Shown: positions 1 to 10,775 of the stretch, piece after piece
Layout: each line of letters begins with the position of its first letter
Numbering within the stretch: position 1 is the first letter of the stretch
Notes under the pieces: generated by a model
The model's input: only the letters and a program-made list of their open reading frames with translations
What the model was told of the DNA's origin: nothing
Databases searched by the model: none
Made by a program: the position numbers and the translations under genes
DNA from: Calamus simplicifolius
Lineage: Eukaryota; Streptophyta; Magnoliopsida; Arecales; Arecaceae
Direction of reading: 5' to 3'
Assembly: GCA_900491605.1 (NCBI GenBank)
Contig: UESW01004080.1
Span: forward strand, 1,098,550-1,162,549
DNA: 64,000 nucleotides

Positions 1-1820
1 AACTTTTGACATGAAGTTTGGATGTGGGTCCCCATCCACATGCCGTTGAGGTAGAGAGCCAATGAGACCGCAATGATGCCGCTGAGGCAGCGAGAGCCGT
101 TTGAGGCTGCAATAATGCTGAGGCAGAGATAAGCCGTTGAGGCTAAATAAATTTGCCGAAGCAGAAATAGAGCCGTGGGAGCTGAAAAAATTGCCTCGAG
201 TGTCTTATGCTGGTCCGAGAGGTGACTAGATGGGTACGGGCTGTTAGGGATTTGAACTGATTCGGGGCATATGCTAGCCAGGCCGAGTGGTATCCATTAG
301 CCGCCATACCATCGAGCTACTTCGGAACACCTCAGGGGTTCATGGCCAGCCTGAGGGGTGACTCGAGATCGTTGAAATCATAGGTCTGAACCACCACGGG
401 AGTTTCACGGCCGACCCGGAGGTGACCTTTGATCACAGGACCGTCGAGAGCCTTTTGAATAGTTGGTTTTGTTGGTTTTCCCATAATGCATTTAGATATT
501 AATGAAAAGGAACTTTTCTCAAAGTATAGTGTACTTAGCTTTTTGTTGAAGAAATTAGTCTCCTTGCTTCGTTTGGGGGGCTTCAAGTTTGTGACGTTTG
601 TTGGTGAGCTTGGAGGGGCTCTTTACTGATAGCTTGAGCCTGCTCTTGCTGATGAGCCTCAGAGAGATATGATGGTGATGAGTCTCTCGCTGGGTAAATC
701 TCTCACCGAATGGATGGTGGATGGCTTAAGCAACAAAGAGTGAGGGTGGCATGATGCTTCGCCTGGATGGCCCGAGATAGTGGTGACGATGGAGCAGAGA
801 CCAGCCTCCTGCTGCTCAGCTCGTTGAGGGTGCCCCCCCAGCGTTACTGGCGAAAGCCTCTTGGGTCATGTCATCACCATCTTTTTATCCACCATTATTT
901 TCGTAGAGGGAGTGAGGGCTTGTAGCTTAGTGTTGTAGAACTCTGCTCTCTCCCCCTTCCTGGCGCGCCAATCTGTTGACGCCAAGCAACCTTCCTTGAA
1001 CGCCAGGGAAACGGAGATCCTCCTCACCGAACTCCTGCAAGAAAAGTCTTTGGAGACCGGATGTTCCGGTGGGGACCCTCCGACGCTCAAGTCAGTCACT
1101 TGGGAACAGACAAGAGTTAGCTAGCAGAAGAAAGCTAGAGAGTTAGGATTCAGGATCCTCCCTTTGTCGCAAGTGTGGCCTTTTTATATATGTTCCAAGA
1201 TCTCCCTCTCTCATGCTTCCAAAAGGTTCATCATTTAGAGATACTGCTATCCGATAATGGACAAAAAGGCAAGGCTGATAGTGACGGATCGTAGGCGTGT
1301 TAGAGGTGTCCTGCTTCATTTGCCACCTGCCAGTACGACATTACGTGTGTCGAGTGGCTATGGTTTGCACATGGCGCGCGCCATTATGAGGTATGGCCAC
1401 ATGCAGCCGCAGGCGAGCGGTGGATCGTACTCCGTAATAGAATATGGCTATACGTAGTTGCAGACGAGTGGTGGACCACATGTCGTAACGGGGTATGGCC
1501 ACGCACTATTACGGGTGCGTGGTGAGCCATACACCTTAATGGGGCAGGTGATGCACTGTAGCAGGCGAGTAGTGGGCCACGTGGGCATGCCAAGTGGCTC
1601 GTAGCTATAAGCTACTGGTCACAGGGTCAGACCATGGCGGAAGCTCAAGGCCGAGGCTGAAAAGCTCGAGGCTGAAGGAGGCCGAAGCGGGCTTCGGAGG
1701 TTGAAGATGCCTCGGAGGCCGAAGCGGGCTTCGGAGGTTGAATGATGCCTTGGAGGCCGAAGCGGAACATCGTCGGTCTCCTTTACCGTTAACCCTGATA
1801 GTGCTGGATCAGCCATATCA
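1..1820 (-). mobile_element. 5' end of a Ty3/gypsy (Tat-like) LTR retrotransposon: 5' LTR and leader
   Basis: The LTR spans 974-1820 and the element reads on the minus strand, so its body continues off the left edge. The LTR is bounded by TG/CA (plus-strand TGTTGACGCC at 974 and CATATCA ending at 1820). Directly beyond the inner end, the minus strand reads TGGCGCGCCAGGAAGGGG (953-970), as expected of a tRNA primer-binding site; I did not assign the tRNA. Stretches of this LTR (1011-1110, 1260-1320, 1785-1820) match the LTR at 56926-58347, so both belong to one family. A minus-strand TATATAAA lies near 1180-1192. Positions 1-950 are leader or gag-proximal sequence with degenerate GAGGC/GCCGTTGAGG repeats and no recognisable protein domain. 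Family placement rests on the right-hand copy. Confidence 0.75.
1655..1765. repeat. Short GCCGAAG/TTCGGAGG tandem repeat in the left LTR
   Basis: About two and a half copies of a unit near 50 bp containing GGCCGAAGCGGGCTTCGG and ending in GGTTGAA. It occupies the place in the LTR where the right-hand LTR has a larger 104-bp tandem array. Confidence 0.6.
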
Positions 1821-3485
1821 AGTGTAGTACACCCTATATATCTTCTAAGAACCCCATTATTATGATATGGGCATCTTATGTTTGCGAGATGTCATGAGAT
1901 TAAAGTGACCAATATAATTGATCGTAGACCCTACCATGTTTCAAGATCTTCATGAATTCATGCAATCAGAGAGAAATATTTGGTACATTTGCTAAAATTT
2001 TAGCTATTTCCTGGTGAAGACAACATACCCAACTCTACCGTTAATTTGATAGTGACAATAACATGTTAAGGTTTGCTAGACTGATGCTTGGGATAATAAT
2101 TCCCTTCTTTGTATTAGTTCTCCACACCAACTTAAAATCTAACCAAGATTAGTCATCATGCACCTCTCCGAAAGTATAGTTGAGGGGTATCATTGGCTAA
2201 CAACATCTTATTTAGTTATTGATCAGGAATGGTTACACAGCAGTTGGTCCTAAATTGGGCCTTAAATAACTCCCGAGTCAAAGCAACCTCTCTAACCCAC
2301 TCTTTATAAAATGGAGGAAGAAGACCTCACTAACCCAATCCTTATTTTATAAACTTGAATGGAAAGTGATAGCAAATGACTCGGATTATAAACATATAAT
2401 ATTTTTATTTAATATAAAATTAAATTTAAGATATTACATAAAAAGCTAATCATTAATCCTTGAGAGCTGTTGGATAGATTAAATCGTCGAATAAATTTTG
2501 AGACTTTGATAAAATAAAGAAAAAACATAAAGTATAAGCCAATGGTTATACCTTTTATATAACATATTTTAAATAAAAGGAATTCAAAAATATTCCAACC
2601 ATCCTTCTTTTGGGTTTAATGGTGACAAATTTTTGGAAGCATATCATGACTTTTTTTTTAAAAAAAAGTGCAGCTTTAAGATATTAAGATTTTGTTTAAA
2701 TAAGCTAAGCTGTTGTGGATATGTTTAGGGAATAATAGAGTCCGCGGCAAATCTCACTTCAGAAGCCGAAGCGACGTGATGCTTTATTTTAAAAAAAATA
2801 AAACTTTATCCTTCTGAAGCGACGTGATGCTTCTTTTCAAAAAGAAACTTTATTCGTTTCTTTAAATCTCTGCAACGGATATATTACGAAATGATACAGC
2901 TCTCCGAGAATCAATGCTTCACAGGCTCAAGCACCGCGGCACTCAATTTCTATAAATCCACATACAAATCAAATCAAAAAACTAATCTGTTCTTGTATAC
3001 AATCGAGTTTTCATTAGTGCTTTGGTGCAAACTCGATAAAAGGCTTATCTTATCCTGCAGCGTATTTGCTATTCATCCACAGAGCATTTGAGAGGGTGCA
3101 AATAACGCTTAAGAAAGCGTTCCGTGTTTGATTCAAGCCTATCCTTATCTTCTTTTATCTCCGTTCTATCTTCTATCTAGACTTTCATTTTTTAAATTTT
3201 TCCAACATAAGATAAACTATTTACGATGACTCGTTGTAAACTTTGCTGCACAATTTCATAGCAGCAGTCAAATACATTAATAAATAAATAAAAAAAATCA
3301 TTTTCATTCGTTTATGGTTTTAAAATTAAAATTTTATTATTGTTGTAGCAGTATTCTTGCACCCATAGAAAATAAATAAATAAATGAAATAAAATAAAAA
3401 AGGGAAAGATCCCACTATTTTTTGGAGAGTTTGAAAATAGACGGATTTTCGGTTTCTTTAAAATTTTTCATGAGCTAAAACAAAT
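1821..3485. other. AT-rich intergenic sequence
   Basis: No gene recognised. There are homopolymer runs, a T9/A8 palindrome near 2650-2668, and a short duplicated stretch (GAAGCGACGTGATGCTT at about 2769 and 2817). The plus-strand open frame at 2891-3091 shows no domain and is probably chance. Confidence 0.5.
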
Positions 3486-4852
3486 CGTAACGTTTTACCC
3501 ACCTACGGCCGGCCCATTGGATCCAAAATCCAAGCCCAAGCCCAACCTCAATTGGTATGGACTAAGAAGAAGGAAAAGTCTTGTACACCGCCCCCGATGC
3601 AGCAAGTCTTACGTGGGCTACACCGCTCCTTCTTATTGGTCCACATGGATCCCATGTGGCCTGACGCAATAGAACATAATAGCAGGGGGATAATGTACTT
3701 TTTGATCGTACATCCATTAAAAGTCGTTCAACCTTTCACCATTGGTGTGCAGACGAAAATGCTCTTTCCTCCAACCTACTTCAACCCGCCATCTTATTTA
3801 GATTTTGCTGATAGAAAACTCTTTCTGATTATAAAACATTCTTCCTGTGGATGATGGTGCCGCGGAGCAGAAGTCTAGGGTTGAGGTTGTTAAGACAAAG
3901 CATTAGTTCAAAACCCACGACACCCTAGTTTAAAACCCGACACCCTAGTTCAAAACGTTAAGACAAAGCATTAGTTCAAAACCCATGACACCCTAGTTGA
4001 AAACCCACGACACCCTAGTTCAAAACCCACGACACCCTTGTTCAAAACGTTAAGACAAAGCATTAGTTCAAAACCTACGACACCCTAGTTGAACTAATGC
4101 TTTTGAGCAGCAAAGATGTTAAGAAGTTAGAGTTTAAGGAACACAGATGAAGCAAAGCTGATGAATCATCAAAAGCTAGCACCAAAACTGATGAATCCTC
4201 CAAAGCTATCGCCGCACCAAAAAGACCATTGATCTCCAGACGAAACCATCCAGTTTCTGAATGCCGATGTTATTGGCAACGAGCCCCTTCCATCAAGGTA
4301 CGCCAAGGTGGTGATGCTGGTCCAAACTAACACCCTTATGCAGGCCTACTTCTACCCGCCATCTTATCTGGTAGGAGATCCTGAAAGCCATCGTCAAGCT
4401 CATAAACACAACCTCAACCCCAGACTCCTGCTCCGCTGCACCATCACCCACATGAAGAATGTTTTACAATCAGAAAGAGTTTTCTATCAGCAAAATCCAA
4501 ATAAGATGGCGGGTTGAAGTAGGCTGGAGGGAAAGGATATTTTCGTCTGCATACCAATGGTGAAAGGCTGAACGACTTTTAATGGATGTACGATCAAAAA
4601 GTAATATATCCTCCTGGTGTTCTATCCCATGGAATCTATATGGACTAATAAGAAGAAACGGTATAGCCCATATAGGACTTGTTGCACCGGGGGCAATGTA
4701 CAAAGACTTTTCCTTACTTTTCCTTTCCACGAGAAGAAACATTCACCGCCCAATCTCAATTGGTCTGGGCTAAATAGCAACGTTGAACCCACCTATGGTG
4801 GGCCCATTGGATCCAAAATCCAAACCCAAGACCAGTCTCAATTTCCTTGGTC
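3486..4852. mobile_element. Fold-back structure: inverted arms inside a pair of ~65-bp direct repeats
   Basis: The left arm (about 3558-3890) is the imperfect reverse complement of the right arm (about 4400-4745). Examples are GATCGTACATCCATTAAAAG at 3703 against its complement near 4576, and AACTCTTTCTGAT near 3829 against ATCAGAAAGAGTT near 4470. Outside the arms, about 65 bp containing GGCCCATTGGATCCAAAATC occurs in direct orientation at 3487-3554 and 4777-4850. The middle holds a minisatellite. No transposase is visible. The duplicated flank contains GGCCCA (site II-type) motifs close to the start of the downstream gene at 4944. Confidence 0.6.
3893..4100. repeat. Minisatellite of AGTTCAAAACCCACGACACCCT-type units
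   Basis: Irregular tandem copies of a roughly 20-25 bp core (CAAAACCCACGACACCCTAGTT), interspersed three times with GTTAAGACAAAGCATTAGTT. It sits in the loop of the fold-back structure. Confidence 0.7.
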
Positions 4853-4943
4853 CAATAAATTAGACCGGCCCATGATTCGCCTATTCGTCGGCTGGCCGTT
4901 TCTACTTTCTACGAAGGGATAGGGAAAGGGGGGAAAGGGTGCA

Positions 4944-7900
4944 ATGGAGAAAGGGAAATTAGTTGGGTGGGGAGTTGCGATCGTCATCTTTGTGGTGCTA
5001 ATGGTCGTTACCCCGGCGATTCCCCAGTCTCAGCAGTACCACGACTTCGCAGATCAGCGCGAATTGTTCTTGGGTAAAAATCGCTTCTCTTTGAAGTTAG
5101 GGTTTGTATCTGCTTGATTTCTAGGGTTTTACTTTCTAGTGGTTAGCAAAAGATATTTTTCTATGATTAGGGTTTTTCTGTTACCCGACTTCAACTATTT
5201 GATTATTGATACTTTCTTTTTTATTATTTCATGCATTATAATGACGGAAATCCTGAAGAATTAAAGTAGTGATGGAATCAAGAGGTTATGAGAAGTTTGC
5301 ATACGGGAAAGGAGAATTTTTTATTAAAAAAACCCACAAGAATATCATTCTAAAGGGCATGCAGGCCTGACAATTATAGGAAACCAATTAGGAAAAGTTT
5401 TAATTGTGTGAAGCTAATCTACTTAGTTATGCTTTATCTACAGGGCTGCAGAAAATTCCGTATCAAGACAGTAGATAAAATTAGATTTATATTATCCTGC
5501 TGCCTCTTCTCTCTATTGCTAATTTATTTGTATTTCAAACTTGCGTTTGGTTAATGTAGCATTGAAATTGTTCCGTAGTTTTACAACTTTGATGTCTGCT
5601 GAGTTGTTGTATTGAGGTCACAACAAGAGCATGTAGCATTGAAATTGTTCCGTAGTTTTACAGCTTTGATGTCTGTTGAGTTGTTGTATTGAGGTCACAA
5701 CAAGAGCTTACAGTGGTGTTGTTTGAGTGGTGCTTTTGGAGTTCCATGTTGGTTGTTCACATTTTTGTGTGTTTCAAAAATACTGCAACTCCACTTGGTC
5801 TTTACTCTCACATTGGATTGTAAAATCTTCTTAATACACCTTTTTAAATACTTCCTTTTATAAACTCTTTATAAATACTTCCTTCCTTTCTCAATCTAGA
5901 ACACATGCATTTCTTTGTTTCTCTCCTCCTCCTCTGCAAGACACTATAATCTATTTATCTTGAGTCTCGAGGCAAGAGGCAACAAGTAGCAATTTCATCA
6001 ACTTTTGTGACTTTTGTAATTAGGAGTGCACCCTAACAAAGGTGCTGCTGTGGCTGAATCATGGAAGGTAGGCGCACTATTACCCTTCATGCCAGTCCTT
6101 GAGTCCATGGAATATGGAATCTATCTTTAAGAACAACATGATTGGCATGCCTCTATAGCTAATTTTTTTCTCAATACGTTTTTGCTAATTATTTTTTATT
6201 GTTTGTGTTATAAGAATTTGCATTCACTAACATAAACTTCCAATACCATATACCAACATAATGAACTTGTCATCTATTATGCTTAATGCATTTGTTTAAA
6301 TATTATTTTTTGCAGGGATACCTAATACGTTAAATGTGATTTCAAACTTTCCTTTTCTTGTGATTGGTATAATTGGCCTTGTACTTTGCCTTCGTGGAAG
6401 CTTCAGGCTAAGGTAGTGATCACAATGCTAGTTCTTTTGAAAGTTTTCCAGTAGAAGAAAAAGATTTTCATTTTGCTCAACTTCTTCGTTTTGGTTGTAA
6501 CAGCTTGGAAGGGGAAATCTGGGGCTGGTCATGCTTCTTTGTTGGTGTGGCTGCCGTTGCTTTGGCTCCTCCTATTACCATCTTAAGCCAAATGATGCTA
6601 CACTTGTTTGGGATCGACTACCTGTAAGATTCATTGAATAGTTTTCAACCTTTTAATCTTACTGTGTTAATAAACGTCTAGCATTGACATTAGGCTAGTC
6701 AAATATGTTTAGGTCCAGTACAACTCAACTCAACTCTTCTAAGCCTTTTTTCAACTACATAGAGTCGGCTACATGAATCTGCTTCCTCCACTCTGCTCTA
6801 TTTAGGACTAAGTTGACATTCAAATTACAAGTAGTTATATTTTTTTAATTATTTATTTTATGTTTGTTTAGGTCTACCTCTACCTCTATCCTTACCATGG
6901 ATTGTTAAAGATCATTCTTTCAAACCGAAGCATCTAAAGGTCTTCGTTGTATATGTTCAAACCACTGTAATCAATTTTCTCTCATTTTATCTTAATTAGG
7001 GCTCCTATCATTTTAGTTTAGGTCCGGTACAAGCAGCATAAAATCCTTTTTTTTTTCCTTAATGTCCTAGAATGATTACTGGGAAAAATGCTAAACAGCC
7101 AAGCCTAGCATCAACGTTGACAAATTTTATGTGAAGCATAAAGTTGAAAAGCAATGGATAATCTTATCTACTCAGCATGCTTCCATGGTTGGAATGACAT
7201 GATTTTGGAGGTTGACAGATGTGTTGATGCACATGGGTTCTTCCATGGAGTTCATGGAGAGGTATTCAAGGATGCTTTATCTTCCTTTTTCCTCCCTTTT
7301 AAGAGATTGGAGAAGCCAATATCATGGGTGTAGCATGGTGTGCAATGTGCATGTTTGTTGAGTGCTGGCTGATATTGTCTTGAGATAGGTGTTTCGGTAG
7401 ATTGCTCTCTAGCTATCTACAACATATCCATATGATATTTTATATTACCAACTTTTCAATTGGTTAATAACATATATCTTAATTTTTCTGAACATAGATG
7501 ACTATTGCATTCACATCAATCATGGCAATTTTCATCATTGAAAGGATTGATGAAAAAACTGGAAAGACATCAATTGTACCACTTGTTTTGGCGGGCATAC
7601 TAAGCATTTTATACTGGAGGCAAGTATACTACTTTCTGATCTTTACCACCCTATACTCTCATTTTTTTCACATTCATTACTGTAACCTTAAATATCTGAA
7701 TCAGGCTTAAACCTTCGTTGACTTTTGGCAGATTCTTTGATGATTTACGCCCATATGCGCTTGTTCAATTTGCCCCTTGCATCATTATACCTTTGATGGC
7801 TATCTTAATTACTCCAATGTATACGCATTCTGCTTATTGGCTGTGGGCAGCAGGTTTGGTTTCAGCAATACTTGGAATTCTTTTGCGGTTGTTAATTTTG

Positions 7901-9735
7901 TCTATTTTTGCATCCACTTGTTTTTACCATATGATAATTTGAAGGAATTATTTGAATCTTCAAGTAGGAAAGCTCTGTTTCACCCCATTGCCAATGTAAC
8001 CATGATTATCAGTTTTGAGATGGCAGGAGCTCAGCCTTCCATCTGCACTGCTTCTATAATGTTGTTGATCTCTTTAAGTAGATATAATTCTAACAGTTTT
8101 GTTTGATTATAAATACATGAAATGTAATTTAATGGAAGTAGTAATATAAATGAAGAGAGTGAAGATTGTAAGCCAAGAGATATCAAGGAGTAAAAAATTT
8201 AGGTATTTGGGATCAATTATCCAGCAAGAAGGTGAAATGAGTGAAATATGAAGTGCTTCGGGAGTATTGTATGATCGACGCATCCCATTAAAAAAAAATT
8301 GTAAAACTGCTATTAAGCCAGTTATACTATATGGAACAAAGTGTTGGGCAATACTGAAGCAACATATGAATAAATTAAGTGTAAGAAAAATGTGCATGTT
8401 AAGATGGATATGCGGTAAAACTTTAAAAGATAAAAATTAGAAATAAGCATATGCGAGAAATGATAGGAGTAACCCTAATTGAAGATAAAATGAGAGAAAA
8501 CCGATTACGGTGGTTTGGATATATACAACGAAAACCTTTAGATGCTTCGGTTAGAAAGAGATTTTTTAATAGTCCATCGTAATGATAAAGATAGAGGTAG
8601 ACCTAAACTAACATGGATAGAAGTAATTAAAAGAGATATAATTATTTATAATTTGAGTGTCGACTTAGTCTTGGATAAGCAGAGTAGAGGAAGCATATTC
8701 ATGTAGCCGACCTCATGTAGTTGGGAAAAGGCTTAGATGAGTTGAGTTGAGTTGAGTTGTGTTTGATTATCAAAAACTTAATGTGAGAACATATTTAGAA
8801 CTTTCCACTGGTATAAAAAACCAGCATTTCTCCACGCTCTTGATTTGAATGATTATAGCAGGTCATGCATTGCAAAATATTGTGACTTTGGAATTTTACT
8901 CTTTTCCAAACCTATAGCATAGCATTGAGAGTTCAACTTTTTATTTTTTTATTATAGTATTGTTGAAGATCATTGTAGTTTGACATCAGAATACATCTAC
9001 TGAATCTCGAAAAGAATTGTCCTGTTTTAAAACTTCTTTTTCTTGCTGATTTGAATAGATAGTTTGTACCGTTCTCATGATGATAATTATGCAGGATTCT
9101 ATCTTTTGGCCAAGGTGGAAGAAGCTACGGACAAAGTGATATATGAATGGACTGATCACATTGTCAGTGGGCATACTCTCAAACATCTATGTGCTGCAAT
9201 GGTTCCTGTTTTCTTGACACTCATGCTTGCAAAAGGAATATTGAACCTGATAGGTATGCCTTTCCTCATCATCTCTTTATCGCATATTATTCTCCATGTC
9301 CTCCGCATGTTGGGCCTGTTTGAACTGAAAACTTGTTGGGACAAAGAGGCAATGCTTCGTCAAATTACTTCATCTCTGACATGGTAGAATTTTTTCCAAA
9401 GCGCAATGACATGTCGTGTACTTTGCACAGAAGAATCATCATTAGAAACAACTTAAACTGAAGATGAGACGTGATGTAATGATTGCCTGCTTGCGAGAAA
9501 ATTCTTTCGAGTTTGTGTCTGGACAATTGTTTTTGTTTCCGTGATATGTCTTAATCTTCAAATGTTGACCTACGTCCCTGATCTTTCCATTTGCACACCT
9601 AGTGCTGTTCATCCATTTGACACGGTTTCTATATGATGCAGGGCAAGTTTGTTTCAAAAGTGGAAGATCTATTGGGTAAGATATAGAAGGGGGAGCTTAG
9701 ATTGCAAGTATACTGCAGTGGCTACTACAACATGA
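4944..9735 (+). CDS. Alkaline ceramidase family (phytoceramidase-like) membrane protein; reading frame broken twice
   Basis: Seven exons: 4944-5073, 6316-6412, 6504-6623, 7498-7619, 7732-7853, 9095-9253, 9642-9735. Family members are multi-pass endomembrane hydrolases that split ceramides into a sphingoid base and a fatty acid; activity of this plant branch is inferred. Allowing for two missing bases the product is 281 aa. The metal and catalytic set known from ACER3 (Ser77, His81, Asp92, His217, His221) is matched with the same local spacing by Ser98, His102 (GSSYYH), Asp113 (WDRLP), His224 and His228 (SGHTLKH). The start opens MEKGKLVGWG, followed by a hydrophobic segment. Oddities: one base is lacking at the T-run 6561-6563 and one at the A-run 9231-9234; intron 4 is GC-AG; introns 3 and 5 hold LINE tails. 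As written, the frame ends early in exon 4. Confidence 0.85.
5556..5708. repeat. 77-bp tandem duplication in intron 1
   Basis: Two adjacent, nearly identical copies of a segment starting ATGTAGCATTGAAATTG and ending GGTCACAACAAGAGC, in the first intron of the ceramidase-like gene. There are only a few substitutions, so the duplication is recent. Confidence 0.85.
6724..7015 (-). mobile_element. Truncated RTE-type LINE tail in intron 3
   Basis: The minus strand carries the last part of an RTE-type LINE ending in GAGTTGAGTTG repeats (plus strand CAACTCAACTCAACTC at 6721). It matches the 3' part of the copy at 8111-8760 in the opposite orientation, including the AGGTAGACCTAAAC block near 6870-6885. 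Target-site duplications of 17 bp, GTTTAGGTCCRGTACAA, lie at 6707-6723 and 7016-7032 with one mismatch, so both edges are well defined. It is 5' truncated and non-coding. Confidence 0.85.
7620..7731 (+). other. GC-AG intron of the ceramidase-like gene
   Basis: Exon 4 ends TACTGGAG and the intron begins GCAAGT. Exon 5 begins after TTGGCAG with ATTCTTTGATG. Only this junction restores the expected WRFFDDLRPY reading. The nearby GT at 7624 would shift the frame. Confidence 0.85.
8111..8760 (+). mobile_element. Truncated RTE-type LINE (reverse transcriptase end) in intron 5
   Basis: A degenerate plus-strand reading shows the end of a LINE reverse transcriptase: FRYLGSIIQQEGE near 8198, LYGTKCWA near 8328, MREMIGVTLIEDKMREN near 8450 and RPKLTWIEVIKRDI near 8602. 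Stops and frame changes interrupt it. The 3' end is GAGTTGAGTTGAGTTGAGTTG. An 11-bp target-site duplication, TGTTTGATTAT, flanks it at 8100-8110 and 8760-8770. The C-terminal RT region followed by a TTGAG-type tail is typical of plant RTE elements. Confidence 0.88.
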
Positions 9736-10775
9736 TGGAATAATGAATAGATCATACATCTACCTGGAGTCCTCACTGAAGATATTTCTTTTGAGGAATT
9801 GTATATTTGTAAGAAGTATATAGCAAACGATATTTTCCTTGTGAGGAATAGAGTCACATGTTACCCTACTGCTTCCTTGCCATGTGAGTGCCAATGGCCA
9901 TGTCATTTTGCTCCACAGAATAGACGTTTGGATGACAAGACTCATGACCGGTCTTGCATGATCAAAATCTTCATGCTGTTAAGAGTACTCCATTGAGCAG
10001 TACAAATGGTTGGGCCAATTAGAAATGCTTCCGTAACTAAAGAGCATAGCGTGAATCAGAGATGATTTTTGACCTACTTATAAAAATTTCTCATCAAAAT
10101 TGTGCTCAAACATTCTACAAAGCTCCCCGCAAATAGATCATCTGGATGAGACTTGGACATGGTCATCTCTAATCCTCTCTTGCAGGCCACCAATGAATCC
10201 CATAAACAATATTTGTGGGATCTTCTCAACTCACCCATGTGCGATCATAGAACTCCCACTGCCTGACCGTGGATATCTGAAATAAATTTGTTTGGTATGC
10301 TCCATCACTCATTTTAATTACTACAACTTCGGTATTATTTCTCTAACTACGAATGAACAAGCTAAAATGTTGTTAGTAGATTACACAATAACAGCATGGG
10401 AGTCCAACCCCTGGTACTAAAATGAATTCCAGCTAACTGTGGCTGGAAGTGCCGCAACTAACATTGAACTATTTTCAAAGATCAAAAAGGCTGGAATATT
10501 ATTGAAAGGACTTGACATGGTTTCCCTAATATATTTCTGTCCCGTTTCCAAGAGCATGACGAGCGCCTGCTCAATTGAAGAATTAAGGGGAAGTAGGAAA
10601 CCCTAAAAAGGATGGGATTAGTATTCTCCCAACTTCCAAATCAACAGCTTCTGGTTGCGAAAGATGGTCTTGATCATTAAGAGCTGCAGAGATCCTGGGC
10701 ATCGCACCTCAACACCATCCACTTATTGATAAAAAAAAGGAGCTGAACGGTAGCTGTATTACATGCAGACCATGG
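9736..10775. other. Convergent intergenic region
   Basis: About 1.0 kb between the stop of the ceramidase-like gene and the stop of CAO, which face each other. It should hold both 3' untranslated regions and terminators. I found no further gene, and open frames here (for example 10100-10285 plus) show no domain. Confidence 0.6.

Noticed and set aside
240..330. tRNA-like motifs (TAGCTCGATGGTATGG and GTTCAAATCCC on the minus strand)
   Set aside because: The two boxes do not bring acceptor or anticodon stems that pair; no cloverleaf could be drawn. Probably chance within the retrotransposon leader.
4944..9735. Calling the ceramidase-like gene a plain pseudogene
   Set aside because: All active-site residues and splice sites are intact and both lesions are one-base gaps in homopolymers within a region showing the same type of gap in CAO and a tRNA; sequence error is at least as likely.
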